A stretch of 64,000 nucleotides of DNA from Endomychus coccineus (lineage: Eukaryota; Arthropoda; Insecta; Coleoptera; Endomychidae): the NCBI GenBank assembly GCA_958510875.1, contig OY294067.1, positions 265,520,180 to 265,584,179 on the forward strand, read 5' to 3'. Each line of letters starts with the position of its first letter. Position 1 is the stretch's first letter. Below, piece after piece: positions 11,181 to 22,464 of the stretch. The notes under the pieces are model-generated. The model was not told where the DNA came from and searched no databases. It saw only the letters and a program-made list of their open reading frames with translations. The translations under genes were made by a program, and so were the position numbers.

Positions 11181-12061
11181 TATGTATCCTTGTAGCCCGA
11201 TACACTTCGTCCAACGTTTTTCTATCTTTTCGATTCGAAATAATACGATTCCGGCAATCCATCGAAATAGGCGTTTGTTTCACCGATGGACACATCGTTG
11301 GAGCCAAATCTTTTTCCGCCTCGTCATTTCTTCAAGTTTGGAAATAGAAAAAAATCGCAGGGGGACAAATCTGGAGCATATGGTGGATGACGAACTAGTT
11401 CGTAGCGCAGTTCATGCAATTTTGCTATTGCGACTGCGGGCATGTGCGCCGGTGCGTTGTCCTGGTGAAACACAAGTTTTTTCTTTGCCAAATGCGGCCG
11501 CTTTCGCTTAATATCGGCGTTGAATCGATCCAACAGCTCTGCATAATATACGATATACGCCGAGGATCGTTCTGCCTTTTCCAAGGTAATCGTGTGCATC
11601 CCAAAAAACTGGCGCCATGACTTTGTTGGTCGATAAACCCATTTTCGGCTTCCATTCGCCAGGACAAGTCCACTGTTTCGACTGTTCGTTGGTCTCTGGT
11701 GTGTAGTGATGTATTCATGATTCGTCCACGGCTAGGAAACAGCGCAAAAAGTTCTTCTTATCGTGATTGAACATCGCCAAACACTCCTTTGAAGTTGTCA
11801 CAAGGTCACGCCTGTTGTCAACAGTGAGCTAATGCAGCACCCATCTGGTATTTAGCTTCCTCATATTCAAAAATTTGTGCAAAATGTTTCGTACCTGTTC
11901 GGTTGAGATGCCCATAGCTTCAGAATCTCGGGCACTTTATCTCGTCGATCGTCCAATATCATAACATGGATTTTATCGACGATTTCTGGCGTTATACCCT
12001 CAATAGGACGACCAACACGTTTGACATCCTTTGCGGTCATACTACCACAACGGCTTTTCAA
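11181..12061 (-). pseudogene. mariner transposase, DD34D, disrupted
   Basis: Minus-strand pieces in order are: SMTAKDVKRVGRP and EIVDKIHVMILDDRRDK (12040-11940, end of the HTH region); then out-of-frame segments; then KKKLVFHQDNAPAH, AKLHELRYELVRHPPYAPDL and SPCDFFLFPNLKK (11480-11324). Exactly 34 residues separate the aspartate of HQDN from that of PCDFF, so the second and third catalytic residues of DD34D are present. A final piece near 11300-11200 (SVKQTPISMDCRNRII) matches the C-terminus of the copy at 3.3-3.45 kb. The protein is broken by frameshifts and lacks its N-terminal DNA-binding domain. Confidence 0.85.
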
Positions 12062-13079
12062 CTTGCCCTCGTAAATCTGTCATTATATTAATTATATGAA
12101 TGAAAGTAGTACATATACGTCTTGGCTGAAATAAACATCAAATATTACAGGTAGTCAAATGTCATATTAGTAAACAATTAGTTATTTATAAATACGTGTT
12201 CCTGGAGTAGACCTGAGGATTAGAGTACTTATGAGAATGGATTGTTTTCGATAGAAGAAAAATCAAAATTCAATTAATCCTCTCTATGTTGATACATTTC
12301 TATAGCTTCTAGTGTACCTGAAAACGGTTCGGTTTTGTAATTGTATCACCATTTTTAAGACATGGCAGACTTATCAATATTATTATGTTACGAATAAGAT
12401 AAGAATGATCTTTGAATCAGGTTAAAATATTTCTCTTAGTTAAGCCTATATAACATTTGTCACTCATAGTCATTGCACTGGATTTTACATATACCTCATT
12501 TATCAAGATCTGACATTTTACTGAACATGTTGCTGAGTAGATTTTTTATTTTGAATTTGCATTTACATGCAGGTTTAAGATTAATAAATTAACTTTGATT
12601 TGGAGTCATTCACTTATAATCTTATGTTCGCTAAAAAACTAACCAATACATTCAAGGGACTTAATGTTAAACCTGCATTTATATGCAAATCTGAATTAAA
12701 ACGCCTACTCGGCAATCCGTCCAGTAAATTTAAGATCTTGATGAATCAGGTATATATATAATCCAGTGCAATGTGTTGAATGTTATGTTGGCTTAACTAA
12801 GAGGAATATTTCTACTAGGTTAAGAACTTTTCTATCATGTTTTATCATTGATAAGTTCGCCGTAACAAACCATGTCTGACGAGCCGGTCATACGATTACA
12901 GAATTTTCTCTTTTCAAACATAGCGAAGAACCGCTTTAGGTACATTAAAAGCTATAGAAATATATAAACATAGAGATCATCTATTCAATTTCGATTAATT
13001 TGCCTCCTATCAAAAACAATCCATTATTAAAGGTACTTCGACAACCATCAGGTCAACTCCAGGAACACGTAGTTATAAG

Positions 13080-14610
13080 GGCGAATATGGCGTTCGACGA
13101 CTAGCGCGCAAAGCCTCTTAAAGCTGCTAGGGCCAGTATACGACTAGCGCGCGAGCTACCAGCGGTATACATATTTGTGCTTCCACAATAAACTCTTTTA
13201 AATCTCCGACGAATTCATAAATGTTTGGATGCGCACTGGAAAAGCATACGTTGAAGTGCGAATGAAATGATTCGCATGCATTTGTTGTTTCGCAATTCCA
13301 AATATTGTCTGTTGCCCATATCTGTGGTGAATATTTTGCGTCGTTATACATGTAATTTGTCTTCAAATAACCGTCAAATCTTTCCAATTGTAACAAATAA
13401 CCAACGTACGGTTCCATGATACGATAGGCTTCTTGTACCTGTACCTCGTCTGATCGTAGAAAAGGTATACCAAATGTCCATCTGAGCCACATTCCAATTA
13501 CAGATTGGTTATTCTTGTATTCCCGAAGGAGAACAAATTCATGAATTTTCCTGAACCACGCCTGGGTGAGGTGGAATAAACAGCCATGGTTTATCAACCC
13601 AGGCCAACGTGATCTCAACTAATCTTGAATTGCCTATTCAAAATCCACAATAACCTTGTATGGAAAAAATATCGACGGATATTCCCAACATTTATCAATT
13701 ATTGATTGAAATAAAATATCGTAAGTTGTTTTTGACAAACAAAACAACAGCGGTATTTAGTTGTTGTTTTTCACTCCATGGATGATAAAAAGTTGCTGGA
13801 AATGTTGGGTACTGAAATGTGCCGTCTATATAGATCGTTCTCATTTGGCATAAAAACTGTAGACTTTGAATAGTTTCAAGCACTATTTTTTGGTTGACAG
13901 GATAGTTGATAGGGATCATACTTTCATTGTCTGGAGTAGAAATCTGATCATTCTGGATCATCCAATCAATACGTTCATGAGTTTATGCAATGTCACTCGG
14001 AATGGCTGGAAATTCGGATCTTCTTGTGTGAATGATTCGACGGCGACATTGCAACTTATATATACATACCTGCATACCTCCTACGTTGGCCTGCATTAAT
14101 TGCACTGTCTTTTCTAGATCTATAGTTATCGATCACACCCTTTCCATTTTGCACTTAACATAGATAACATGGTTGAAAATTAGAACAGATAAATTAAAAT
14201 TAAATCTGAATAAAATATAAAAATGTTGACGGAAAATTGAGAAAATAAGTCCAAATAGTAATTGATTGCTTAACATATCATGATGATGGGCTTTTTTTAA
14301 TCAAATCATTTGTTGTTGCAAAAGAATCTATCAGCCGTACCATATCTATGCTTATATTGAATACCAATGTATATTATGAGTTTGGTTCAAGTTAGAAAAA
14401 AAAATCAAAAAAAGCTAAGATCCTCTTTATTTTTGTTATTTGACGAGTTAAAAAAAATTTATTTGCAAAAAAAAGTGCATTTTAATTTTGTTTTGAACAC
14501 ATAAAAGAAGGTTACGGGTGCTGGTATACGGTAGGTAGTATACCGACCCTGCGCTAGTGGTATAAGAAGGGGATTATTTTTTATGAGCAGCGCGCTAGTC
14601 GTAGATGCCC
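13080..14610 (-). mobile_element. MULE (Mutator-like) DNA transposon
   Basis: Flanked by the 8-bp duplication GTTATAAG (13072-13079 and 14611-14618), in the 8-9-bp range usual for Mutator elements. The ends share a short inverted repeat containing CGACTAGCGCGC (about 13099-13110, reverse complement about 14590-14601). Several GTATAC-containing subterminal copies lie inside both ends. It interrupts the right arm of the PLE palindrome, so it is younger. Confidence 0.8.
13127..13961 (-). pseudogene. MULE transposase core, disrupted
   Basis: Minus strand. The first block (13961-13695) has QMRTIYIDGTFQYPTFPATF, with the D-G-T-F that holds the first catalytic aspartate of MULE transposases. A frame change follows, and the intervening segment (about 13690-13620) reads PYKVIVDFE, the second acidic site, with in-frame stops after it. 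The second block (13618-13127) has NHGCLFHLTQAWFRKI, the GCxFH motif typical of MULEs, and ends with ETTNACESFHSHFN, which supplies the candidate catalytic glutamate. So D, D and E are all still visible despite stops and one frameshift. N-terminal zinc finger/DNA-binding sequence is not recognised, and the 1.53-kb element is short for a MULE, so it is probably internally deleted. Confidence 0.8.
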
Positions 14611-14700
14611 GTTATAAGTAAGTATTTGTTTACTAATAGTATCATTGACTACCTGGAACATTTGATGTTCATTTCAGCCAAGAAATACATGTGATACTTT

Positions 14701-16139
14701 CGTTCGTTAGAATTAACGTTTTATGATTGGTTATAACTAACCCTTTCCCAAATTCGGTCGTTAAGTATTTCGTTTCATTTCATAATCTTAGTTTAGATTC
14801 AAATTACATGAGTCTTTGATAATGGCTGCATCGCAGTTGAAAAGTGCCTTAGATAAGTTATAATTTCAAGTGGAAATAGTATAAACAGAATTATATTTTA
14901 TTACATTCCACACTGGTACCTCATATATCATTAGAAATACAATGAATAAAAATGTTCTTGGAAACATTAGCTATAAACAAAAATTACAAATTATACATTA
15001 ATACTAGGTATTATGTTATCTGAACATCACGTAATGGCTAGAATGAATTGATACGTATTTTCAAACGAGTATTCCTAAGAATAAGTTAATGTTGAAGTTT
15101 TTAATAATTTTCCACAGTGTACAACCATTTATTTCGCTCGCAATGTTATTAATTAAACAACATATTTAAATTATTTGAGCATCCTGTTTGTTGATTACTG
15201 TTTATTATATTATTCCGAAGTATATATTCCCTATATACTTTTATGAGGAATGAAAAGTCATGTAGTTAGTAATAAATTGCTTTCAAGTTAATAACATGCA
15301 GTAATAAAATTCACATTCCAATTAATGTTTATCATTTTGTGTTTTTTATTTGAGATGTACTGATTGAGTTTAAGTTTTGACCACGATGGGGATAGGTGGG
15401 ATTGATTTATTAACGCGCCTGTCGTCAGTACTTCATCTAGCGATTGGTGGTGTAACAGTTTTATACTAAATAGCTTTATTTTACTTGAAATTAGGTTTTA
15501 AGATTCTAAACTGTCACTTAAGAATTAAAACTAACTACTTACTATCTACATTGTCTTCATGATTGACTTCATGACAATATGCCATCAGCTCCCTATTCCT
15601 TTTTTCATTCAACCGTTGGCCTGCTCAGCTCTTATCACGCCATGTGTCGCCCTCTATAGTGGTAAGCATACATCATTTTATAAAATTATTGTACGACAAC
15701 CGTGACCAGAAGACATGCGTGTCGCTCACATGGCCAGGCCCAACCTTCTGAATAGCTCATACCATTTCTCTTGACAATATTTTGAAGCAATAGAATGCGT
15801 CTAGCTATTCGTAAAACTTACAAGCTGTATATCAATTCACTTTGAATAGAAGTGGGATAACTTTGATAGAGTACAGATTTGAAAGTAAAGGTTAAGGTTA
15901 CAACTCAGTAATACCAAACGTTATTAAAGAATGCACCTGTTGGTAATGGTCAGCTCACTTTTCTAAGGACTGCTCGAACATTCGATCAACTGAATCGTTC
16001 ATCTTTTTGGCAATTCACAAAGTATTTCTTGGATACTGACGTTTTTCTAAGGCTGATAATCTATGATGAGGCTGATGTATGTAATTGAGGTATAAGTTCC
16101 GTTTCTGCAATATCTATTAAAGAAAATCTGTATATTAAA
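14701..16139. other. No gene or recognised element
   Basis: Strongly AT-rich sequence with only short chance ORFs. A somewhat less AT-rich patch lies at about 15.59-15.77 kb, with no motif seen. Confidence 0.4.
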
Positions 16140-16335
16140 AATCTTGGGTTGTGAATTTCAAAGTCAAGTTGAATGTGTGCTCCCTTAAAATCAACTTAGT
16201 TCAAATGTAAGCAAAAAATTAATTTGTTAAGAAGGCGGAGACTTAAACGCTTCAAATGAGAAGGCTGTTTCATTAAAATACATCGTTTAAATTTCTGAAA
16301 ACCTAAGAAAACCCACAACATACTTTAGATAAACC
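16140..16335 (+). repeat. Relic of the hammerhead-satellite family (last unit plus tail)
   Basis: Matches the end of the array at 51.2-52.44 kb: GAATTTCAAAGTCAAG, TCCCTTAAAATCAACTTAG, then a decayed ribozyme region (about 16227-16255, AAGAAGGCGGAGAC...TTAAACGC), then CAAATGAGAAGG and the nonrepeated tail with CTGAAAACCTAAG. The core is mutated, so it is probably inactive. It shows that the tail belongs to the element and is not chance flank. Confidence 0.65.
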
Positions 16336-18660
16336 AGCAAAAGAAAACCACGACGAATACATACGTTTTCTTGGTATTTTGGTTCTCGAAAACTATTAAA
16401 AATGAAATAAGATTTTTTCTTTTTGACGTTTCGATATTTTATTTATATCTTTATCTCAGTTTGAAATCTAATAAATTTCCTAATGTGTGGAAAAAAGCAA
16501 AAAATATTCCCGTACACAAATCTGGTGATGTTAGTGTTATACTCAATTATCGTCCAATTGCGATATTATTTAACTTATCCAAGGTCTTTAAGATGTGTCG
16601 GTATCAACGCATTTATAGTACTTTCTCACATATGATATCACCATACCAAAATGAATTTGTCCAAAGCAGATCTAAGGTTACGAATCTTACTTGTTTGAAC
16701 ACGTATATTGCTGCTGTTCTTGACAACCAAGGACAGGTTGACGTATTATATACAGATTTTTCGAAGGTCTTTGATAAACTCGGTTAAACTATTCTTCTAG
16801 GCAAGCTCAAATCCATTAGATTTAGTACCTCCTTAGTAGCGTTTTTTTCCTCATAGATCAATAGATCGCAGTTTATGCAGTATTACGGTCAAAGATCAAA
16901 TTCATTCATCGCCAAATCCGGTGTGCCTGAATACTCAAACCTTGGTCCTCTACTGTTTCTGTTATTTATTAACGATTTGGCTGAAACCATAATCGGTTTG
17001 AAACTAATTTTTGTTGATGAATTGAAAATATTTTTAGAAATAAAGACCATAGATGACTGCTATGCACTACAAAATGATCTGGACAATATTTTTGAATGGT
17101 GCGCCAACAATAAAATGAGTCTAAATATTAGTAAATGTTGTGTTGTTAGCTTCAGTCGTAAAGTTCATCCTATTTCCTTCGATTATCTATTAGATTCAGT
17201 AATCATTTCTCGTAGTACTACAGTCAAAGACTTATGGGTTCTATACGATCATCAGTTCACTTTTAATCTACATATAAGTGATATGTGTGCTAAACCTAAT
17301 AGAACTTTAGGGCTTATACTTAGGCATTCTAAATATTTCAACAATTTGGAGGTACTACAAACACTATTCAATTCATTGGTTAGACCAAAACTGGAATATG
17401 CTTCACTGATCTGGAACCCACAGTATAAATTCCAGATTACACTAATCGAGAGCATTCAACGTAAATATTTGAAATATCTCTGGTTTAGAACTTTCAATAT
17501 CTTTCCTAGAAGAGGTTTCAACCATCAATTATTATTATCTACTTTTGATTGTTTGACACTTGAACTGACAAGAAGAATAAGGGGCACAATATTTATCCAT
17601 AATTTAATGAATAATATTGACTACAGTTACTTATTAGGTAAATTAAATTTTGTTGTACCTAGATTATCTTCTCGCTGTCCTTTAACTTTTTACAATTTTA
17701 GGTCTAATACAAATGTAATATCTAAATGTCCGATATTTGTCATGACAACAAAATTTAATGTTATTTGTTCACAATGTGACTTATTTTTCAATAGTATTCA
17801 GTATCTTATTAGTGTGGTCACGTAAGATTATTTATCACCATGAAATTTAAGCATGTAGCCAGTTTATTTTCATTATTCCTATTAGATATTATTTTTGTTA
17901 TATATTTCTTGTTAGTCTTTATATTATGTTGCTCTGTATTGTTTGTCCTATAATTGGGTCAACCTGTTGGGCATATATATACTAAATAAATAAATAAATA
18001 AATAAAAACTGTTATGTTAATTAGTGTTTCCATATAAACTAGAAAAGAATGGATGATTTTGATTAATGAAATGCATCTGCAGCTGACAAAATCCAATTAA
18101 AATTGCAGAAAACGTTGGATCTATTGTGTGTGAAAGAGTAATGTATGGCTAATTATCAAATTTTTTTACTTGAAATTGATTGAATCTAGCTAATTAGATA
18201 CCTAAGATACTATTCTATGATTTACAAATCTAAATACAGCTATGATTATTTTATTACTTATTCTATGATTTACATTTCATTTCTATTACTAATATTTAAT
18301 CAAGTCTAAGATAGCTCTATATAAATCATAGAATAGTATCTTAGGTAACCAATTAGCTAAATTCAATCAATTTGATAATTATCCATGCATACACACACAC
18401 AACGGATCCAATGTTTTCTGTAGTTTTAATTGAATTTTATAAGTCTCCATTCGGCTACAGACGCAATGACATGCAAACGCAAAGTTATCTAATCTTTCCT
18501 AAATTTCATGGAAACACTAATTTACCCAACAATTTTTGATAAAGATATAAATAAAATATCGAACCGTCAAACAGAAAAATCTTGTTTTATTTTAAGTAGT
18601 ATTAAGTAGAAGAAAGAACCACAATACCAAGAAAACGTAACATACATTTACAAATGGTTC
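16336..18660. repeat. Fold-back element with hammerhead-like segment, split by a LINE
   Basis: Sequence 16336-16451 is the reverse complement of about 18537-18650, and 18007-18230 is the reverse complement of about 18320-18536. Removing the LINE (16452-18006) joins these into one palindrome of about 780 bp. Near the break both arms hold, in the same orientation relative to the arm, GATAT/ATATC flanking AAATAAA, then GAAACGTC (minus at about 16447-16423) or GAACCGTC (plus at about 18552-18576). A diverged direct copy begins near 18691. Confidence 0.65.
16452..18006 (+). pseudogene. Jockey-like LINE, 5'-truncated ORF2 end with (AAAT)n tail
   Basis: The copy starts inside the RT fingers: SNKFPNVWKKAKNIPVHKSG and NYRPIAILFNLSKVFK (16460-16600). 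It runs through the palm entry VDVLYTDFSKVFDKL, then a stop and frame change near 16785-16875. The second frame, 16875-17825, is open for 316 codons: GVPEYSNLGPLLFLLFINDL, LQNDLDNIFEWCANNKMSLN, NRTLGLILRHSK, RPKLEYASLIWNPQYK and a C-terminal SVVT stop. The catalytic motif expected as FADD reads FVDE, so this RT has lost an active-site aspartate. The tail is an AAAT/AAATA run at about 17984-18006. It is inserted in one arm of the fold-back element. Confidence 0.85.
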
Positions 18661-19587
18661 AAGAATATGTATATATTTCTTTTTTAATTACGTGGAAATA
18701 CTAATAAATAAAATAATTTTTGATAAAAGGAGAAATAAAAGTCTTAATAAGATTTGTAGGTATAAACAAACCAAAATACCGATAAATCTACATACTATGT
18801 ATGAATATGCATATGAAAAGCTGTAGCCTCAACCAATTGTGACATCAATATCCCTATATGTGGATAGAATCATTATTAAAAAAGCTATAAATTATTCTCT
18901 TGATAAATATGTAAAAGCATATCAAACAGATTTAACCAATTTTTCATTTTATCGCCAGTGAAACAATTCGTAACAACTTAAACTCGTTTTAAATTGCAAA
19001 ATAGGAATGCAAATGTAGGCAGAAAGAAACAAAAAGAAGCGAATGTACATGTTTATTGTGAGGTGTGAATGGTCGAGTGTCCGGTAAGCAATAGAGTTGA
19101 TTGAGAATATCCTGCACTTTGTTCCCTTCTCTTCGAATGACGGCCGTCGTACCCGTCGGTACCACCGTATGCTAGCTATCTCTTTCTCGCGGAAACTGTT
19201 ATTGTTACCTACCTGAACCTGATATTTATTTATTCGTTGTTAATCTCAACGTCTAATGATTTCACGGTAATTCCTCTTCTCCGATGACATGTTTACGTAA
19301 CGCAAAAATATCGAAATCTTTCTTTAATAATAATTCATTACATTACCAATGAAAATTGATTACAATAAAACACAGTAACCTTCTTGGTGACAACCAGGCT
19401 GGAACTTGGAATGCATTATAATTGAAGAAAATGACTGAGAGACTACCTTGAAAAAAATAGTATATATTATTCTCGCCATATTTTCAAGCGTTCTTCATAG
19501 CTTGTATGTGTATTTATTATTTATTTCTTGTTCTTTTCATAGACATTGGTAATATTCGCTTAAAGCCGAATGTGTCCAACTAGTGCC
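18661..19587. other. No gene; diverged fold-back unit at start, less AT-rich patch
   Basis: 18691-18780 looks like a second, diverged direct unit of the fold-back element. 19040-19200 is noticeably less AT-rich (CG-containing) than its surroundings, with no ORF; it could be conserved noncoding or 5' UTR-like sequence, but I cannot support either. Confidence 0.3.
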
Positions 19588-19790
19588 TTTTTTACTACGC
19601 TAGAGAATAATTTATAATGACGGATTGTTAGAAGAGGTAGCCATTGCACTTTTCTTGGAGCTTATAGGGATCAGGAAAGACATTACTAGACAAAGGGATT
19701 CACAAGTTCGCCGTTCGATAAAAACATATCAAGTCGAAGAGAAATAAGTCCGGCAGGCGGGTCTCGAGTTTGCCTAGTAGTACAGTAAAC
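19588..19790 (-). repeat. LINE family A 3' end, copy 1
   Basis: T-rich start, then sequence matching 24398-24600: CGCTAGAGAATAAT, TTATAGG...AGGAAAGACA, and CGCCGTTCGATAAAAA followed by TCCGGCAGG. Only the 3' UTR and final codons remain. Confidence 0.6.
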
Positions 19791-20547
19791 ATGTCAGAAA
19801 AAAATGGTCTCATGGAAAAATATGAACGAAGCTATTTTTTGTCATAAATTGTTAGAGAGACGTGTGACGAGCTTAAAACCAAAAAGTTGTGAGCCCCCTT
19901 GGTCTTTTTTTGGGAATATCAAAATGTTTTTGAATTCGATTTTGTGTACAAAAATGTAGAGAACAACCAATGTGATCCACAACCAAAAAACGAAGGCGAC
20001 AAAGTTGCCAAAAATGACTTTCCCCCTCTTTTTCGAAACGAAAATTTTTTTTACGCTACAGGGGAAATATAAAAGTTGTAGAGCCTAGAAACCCTACAAA
20101 TATATATGCTCTACAATGTGCAAAGCATTGAAGGAGAGATGAGGCGGGGACATAATGGGACTTCATTGAAGAAGCACATACCATTGAAGAACCGACAAAC
20201 AAGAAACAGATACTAAGAGGAAACGCCAGAAAATTATAAGAAACGAATTGTTAAAACTTAAAACTACAAATCTTTGAATCAAAGTAAACAAAACTTGCTT
20301 ACAGTTGAAACCATTTTTGTTTTCAACAATATCAACTTAATTATGTTTAATTGACGGTTAATCTTGAAATTGGTTATTATAAAGACCTTGTATAAGGCGA
20401 TTATTACACAGGCATTCGTCGATTTAAAAATAAATAATACTTTCTTCATTCTAATTTCTGTGAATTCCCTGCAATCGGTGGGTATTCCCAAAGTAGTACA
20501 TACATAAATAATTATTAGCTTAGTTCAACAGAAAGTTTCCCATTTTT
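19791..20547. other. No gene or recognised element
   Basis: AT-rich with a few G/C runs near 20.0-20.2 kb. The 70-codon minus ORF near 20.3-20.5 kb has no motif. Confidence 0.35.
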
Positions 20548-21693
20548 CCGTTGTAATGGGTTTTCAAAATGTCTCACTATACTGCATCGATTGATATCTC
20601 AAAAACTAACCATAGAATTTTTTTGAAAATTTGGCAGGCGACCAAAGTCAATGATTACTAGTCATCTAAAATATTTTCAAGATGCGGCACTTCCGGTTAG
20701 GAATATCATGATAATTTCAAACTAAATGACATTTCTTCATTCTCTGACAGGCATATAATCGCCTTGGCCAACTTCAAACTTAAAAACTTTCGCTTGACAG
20801 AGATAGAGAACTAGTATTTTGTAAATAAAACAAACACAAAGTTGCCCTAATTATTTGTGCTGAATACGGCTATTAAAACAAATGGGGATATCCATTTGAA
20901 AATTTGAGTATTTGGCATTTTTTGAATTAATATTCCAATAAGTTTTTGTGAACATCCTTTGTGGTATTTCTTTGCGAATTATGCTGCCGTTATGAAGAAA
21001 CTGTCACTTAAGTCCAGTACTTAATCTATAATTTTTTCTCTAAAATTGCAAATATCTCAAAAACGGTTGAATTTAGGTATAAGAGATGATGGATGAAATG
21101 TACCTAGGATTTTCCGTAGAATCCAAAAATGCAATAAATTATAGGATGTTGCATTTAAAATAACGAAGTTGTCATCGACTCGCGGTATAAGCGGAACTTC
21201 CGCATCTTGAAAATATTTCAGGACTCATTGATTTTGGTCAGTTTTGCCAAATTTCCAAAAAAATTGTATTTTTATTTTTTGAGATATCGATCGATGCAGT
21301 TCGTGGTGATACACCCTGTATAGGCGCCGGAAGGGCGAGTGTGGGCCCATTCATACATATGTATAGTGTGTATGAATGTATTTCTCACATAAAAATTAAA
21401 TGTAGGTACCTAGAATTGTCCATAGAATCCAAAAATACAATAAATTATAGAGTGTTCCATTTAAAATAACGAATTTCTCATCGACTTTCGGTATGACTGG
21501 AAGTGCCGCATCTTGAAAATATTTTAGATGAATAGTACATTGATTTTGGTCAGCTGTCAAATTTTGACAAACATTTTAGGTTTATTTTTTGAAATATTGA
21601 TCGATGCAGTTCGTGGGGAGACACCCTGTATACTCGTCGGAAGGGCCTATTCATACATATGTATAGTGTGTATGAATGTATTTTTCACTTATA
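20548..21693. repeat. TIR element with a 0.3-kb tandem repeat at one end
   Basis: 20570-20720 is the reverse complement of 21180-21322: both carry GCATCGAT(T/C)GATATCTCAAAAA, then AATTTTTTTG and TATTTTCAAGATGCGG. The right half is repeated directly: about 21087-21388 and about 21396-21693 share CCAAAAAT(G/A)CAATAAATTATAG, TCATCGACT, ACACCCTGTATA and TTCATACATATGTATAGTG. No coding capacity. ACACCCTGTATA resembles the terminus of many insect DNA elements. Confidence 0.65.
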
Positions 21694-22464
21694 ACGCAAA
21701 AACTCGCCAGAAATGAGGAATGTGAAACATATATATACTCCGTTTTTTTTTCGGCGTGCTCTAGCGGCGAAACGGAGCATCACAGGAAAACCTTATGGAA
21801 CCAAGGTCTGTACGCTGCTCAAAATTCCTGAATTATTGAAACATTTATGTAATTCCCGTGGATTAATTGTAGCAAGCAATGTTGAGTTCAATCGGATTAT
21901 ATCTTTATTATGACCTGAGAGCTTGGTACAAATGCCATGATAGGATTAGAAGTTACGAAGTAGTTGTTTTACTACTAGGTAATTATTTCTATTCTGCGTC
22001 TTTTCACTTGACATTTGAGTTTCCATAATTGCGAGTCACGATTGTTAGTGGTTTAATGATATGGTGATTGATTCTGAATATTCCAAGAATGCCGTAATGA
22101 AATACGCTCACATTTGTTATCATAATGTATTAAATGAATCGATTGTTACGTATAAATCACACAAATTAATATTGTATTAGACATTATTGAAGAGAATTAA
22201 TATTTTCTTAGTTACCAAGTTCGAACAAAAATATTGCATTCAATGTTAATTAAACAAATACTTCAAAATTGTTATACGAACAATATCAATTTATGGTTCG
22301 ACATGATTGCTTATGAATCTATTAAGGGCAATGTCACCTTCGCACATCAATTGATATTTCCTAGATATCTTCGTTTATTTTTCATTAGAGATTATTAATC
22401 AAGATGTAGTGATAGGTTATAGGTTTTCCACTCGTCTAAGCAAGATATAGAACATGCTATATTA
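21694..22464. other. No gene or recognised element
   Basis: AT-rich. Short ORFs only. Confidence 0.35.

Larger units (their letters stand above)
10817..12071 (-). mobile_element. mariner transposon, internally deleted, carrying a PLE insertion
   Basis: TA dinucleotides flank both ends (10815-10816 and 12072-12073). The ITRs are CGATGGCAAGGGGAAAAG on the left and, reverse-complemented, CGAGGGCAAGTTGAAAAG on the right. They match the mariner at 1986-3560. The transposase runs on the minus strand. The 5' coding end is lost: the right ITR is fused almost directly to the codons that in the other copy lie about 320 bp inside. A 262-bp PLE-derived insert sits at 10907-11168. Confidence 0.85.
12105..14700. 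mobile_element. Large palindrome of two head-to-head PLE 3' ends (split by a MULE)
   Basis: Left arm about 12105-12585 is the reverse complement of right arm about 12655-13079 continued at 14611-14700. Both arms encode a decayed PLE endonuclease reading outward: right arm (plus) has CYVGLTKRNISTRLRTF near 12785-12840 and ALGTLKAIEIYKHRDHLF near 12935-12990; left arm (minus) has CYIGLTKRNIL near 12455 and an EAIEMYQHRE-like block near 12310. These match the GIY-YIG core and the downstream glutamate block of PLE endonucleases. The arms have diverged visibly, so the structure is older than the one at 10.9-11.17 kb. No HHR core was found in it. Confidence 0.7.

Noticed and set aside
11173..11511. 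112-codon plus ORF
   Set aside because: Antisense shadow of the mariner transposase on the minus strand.
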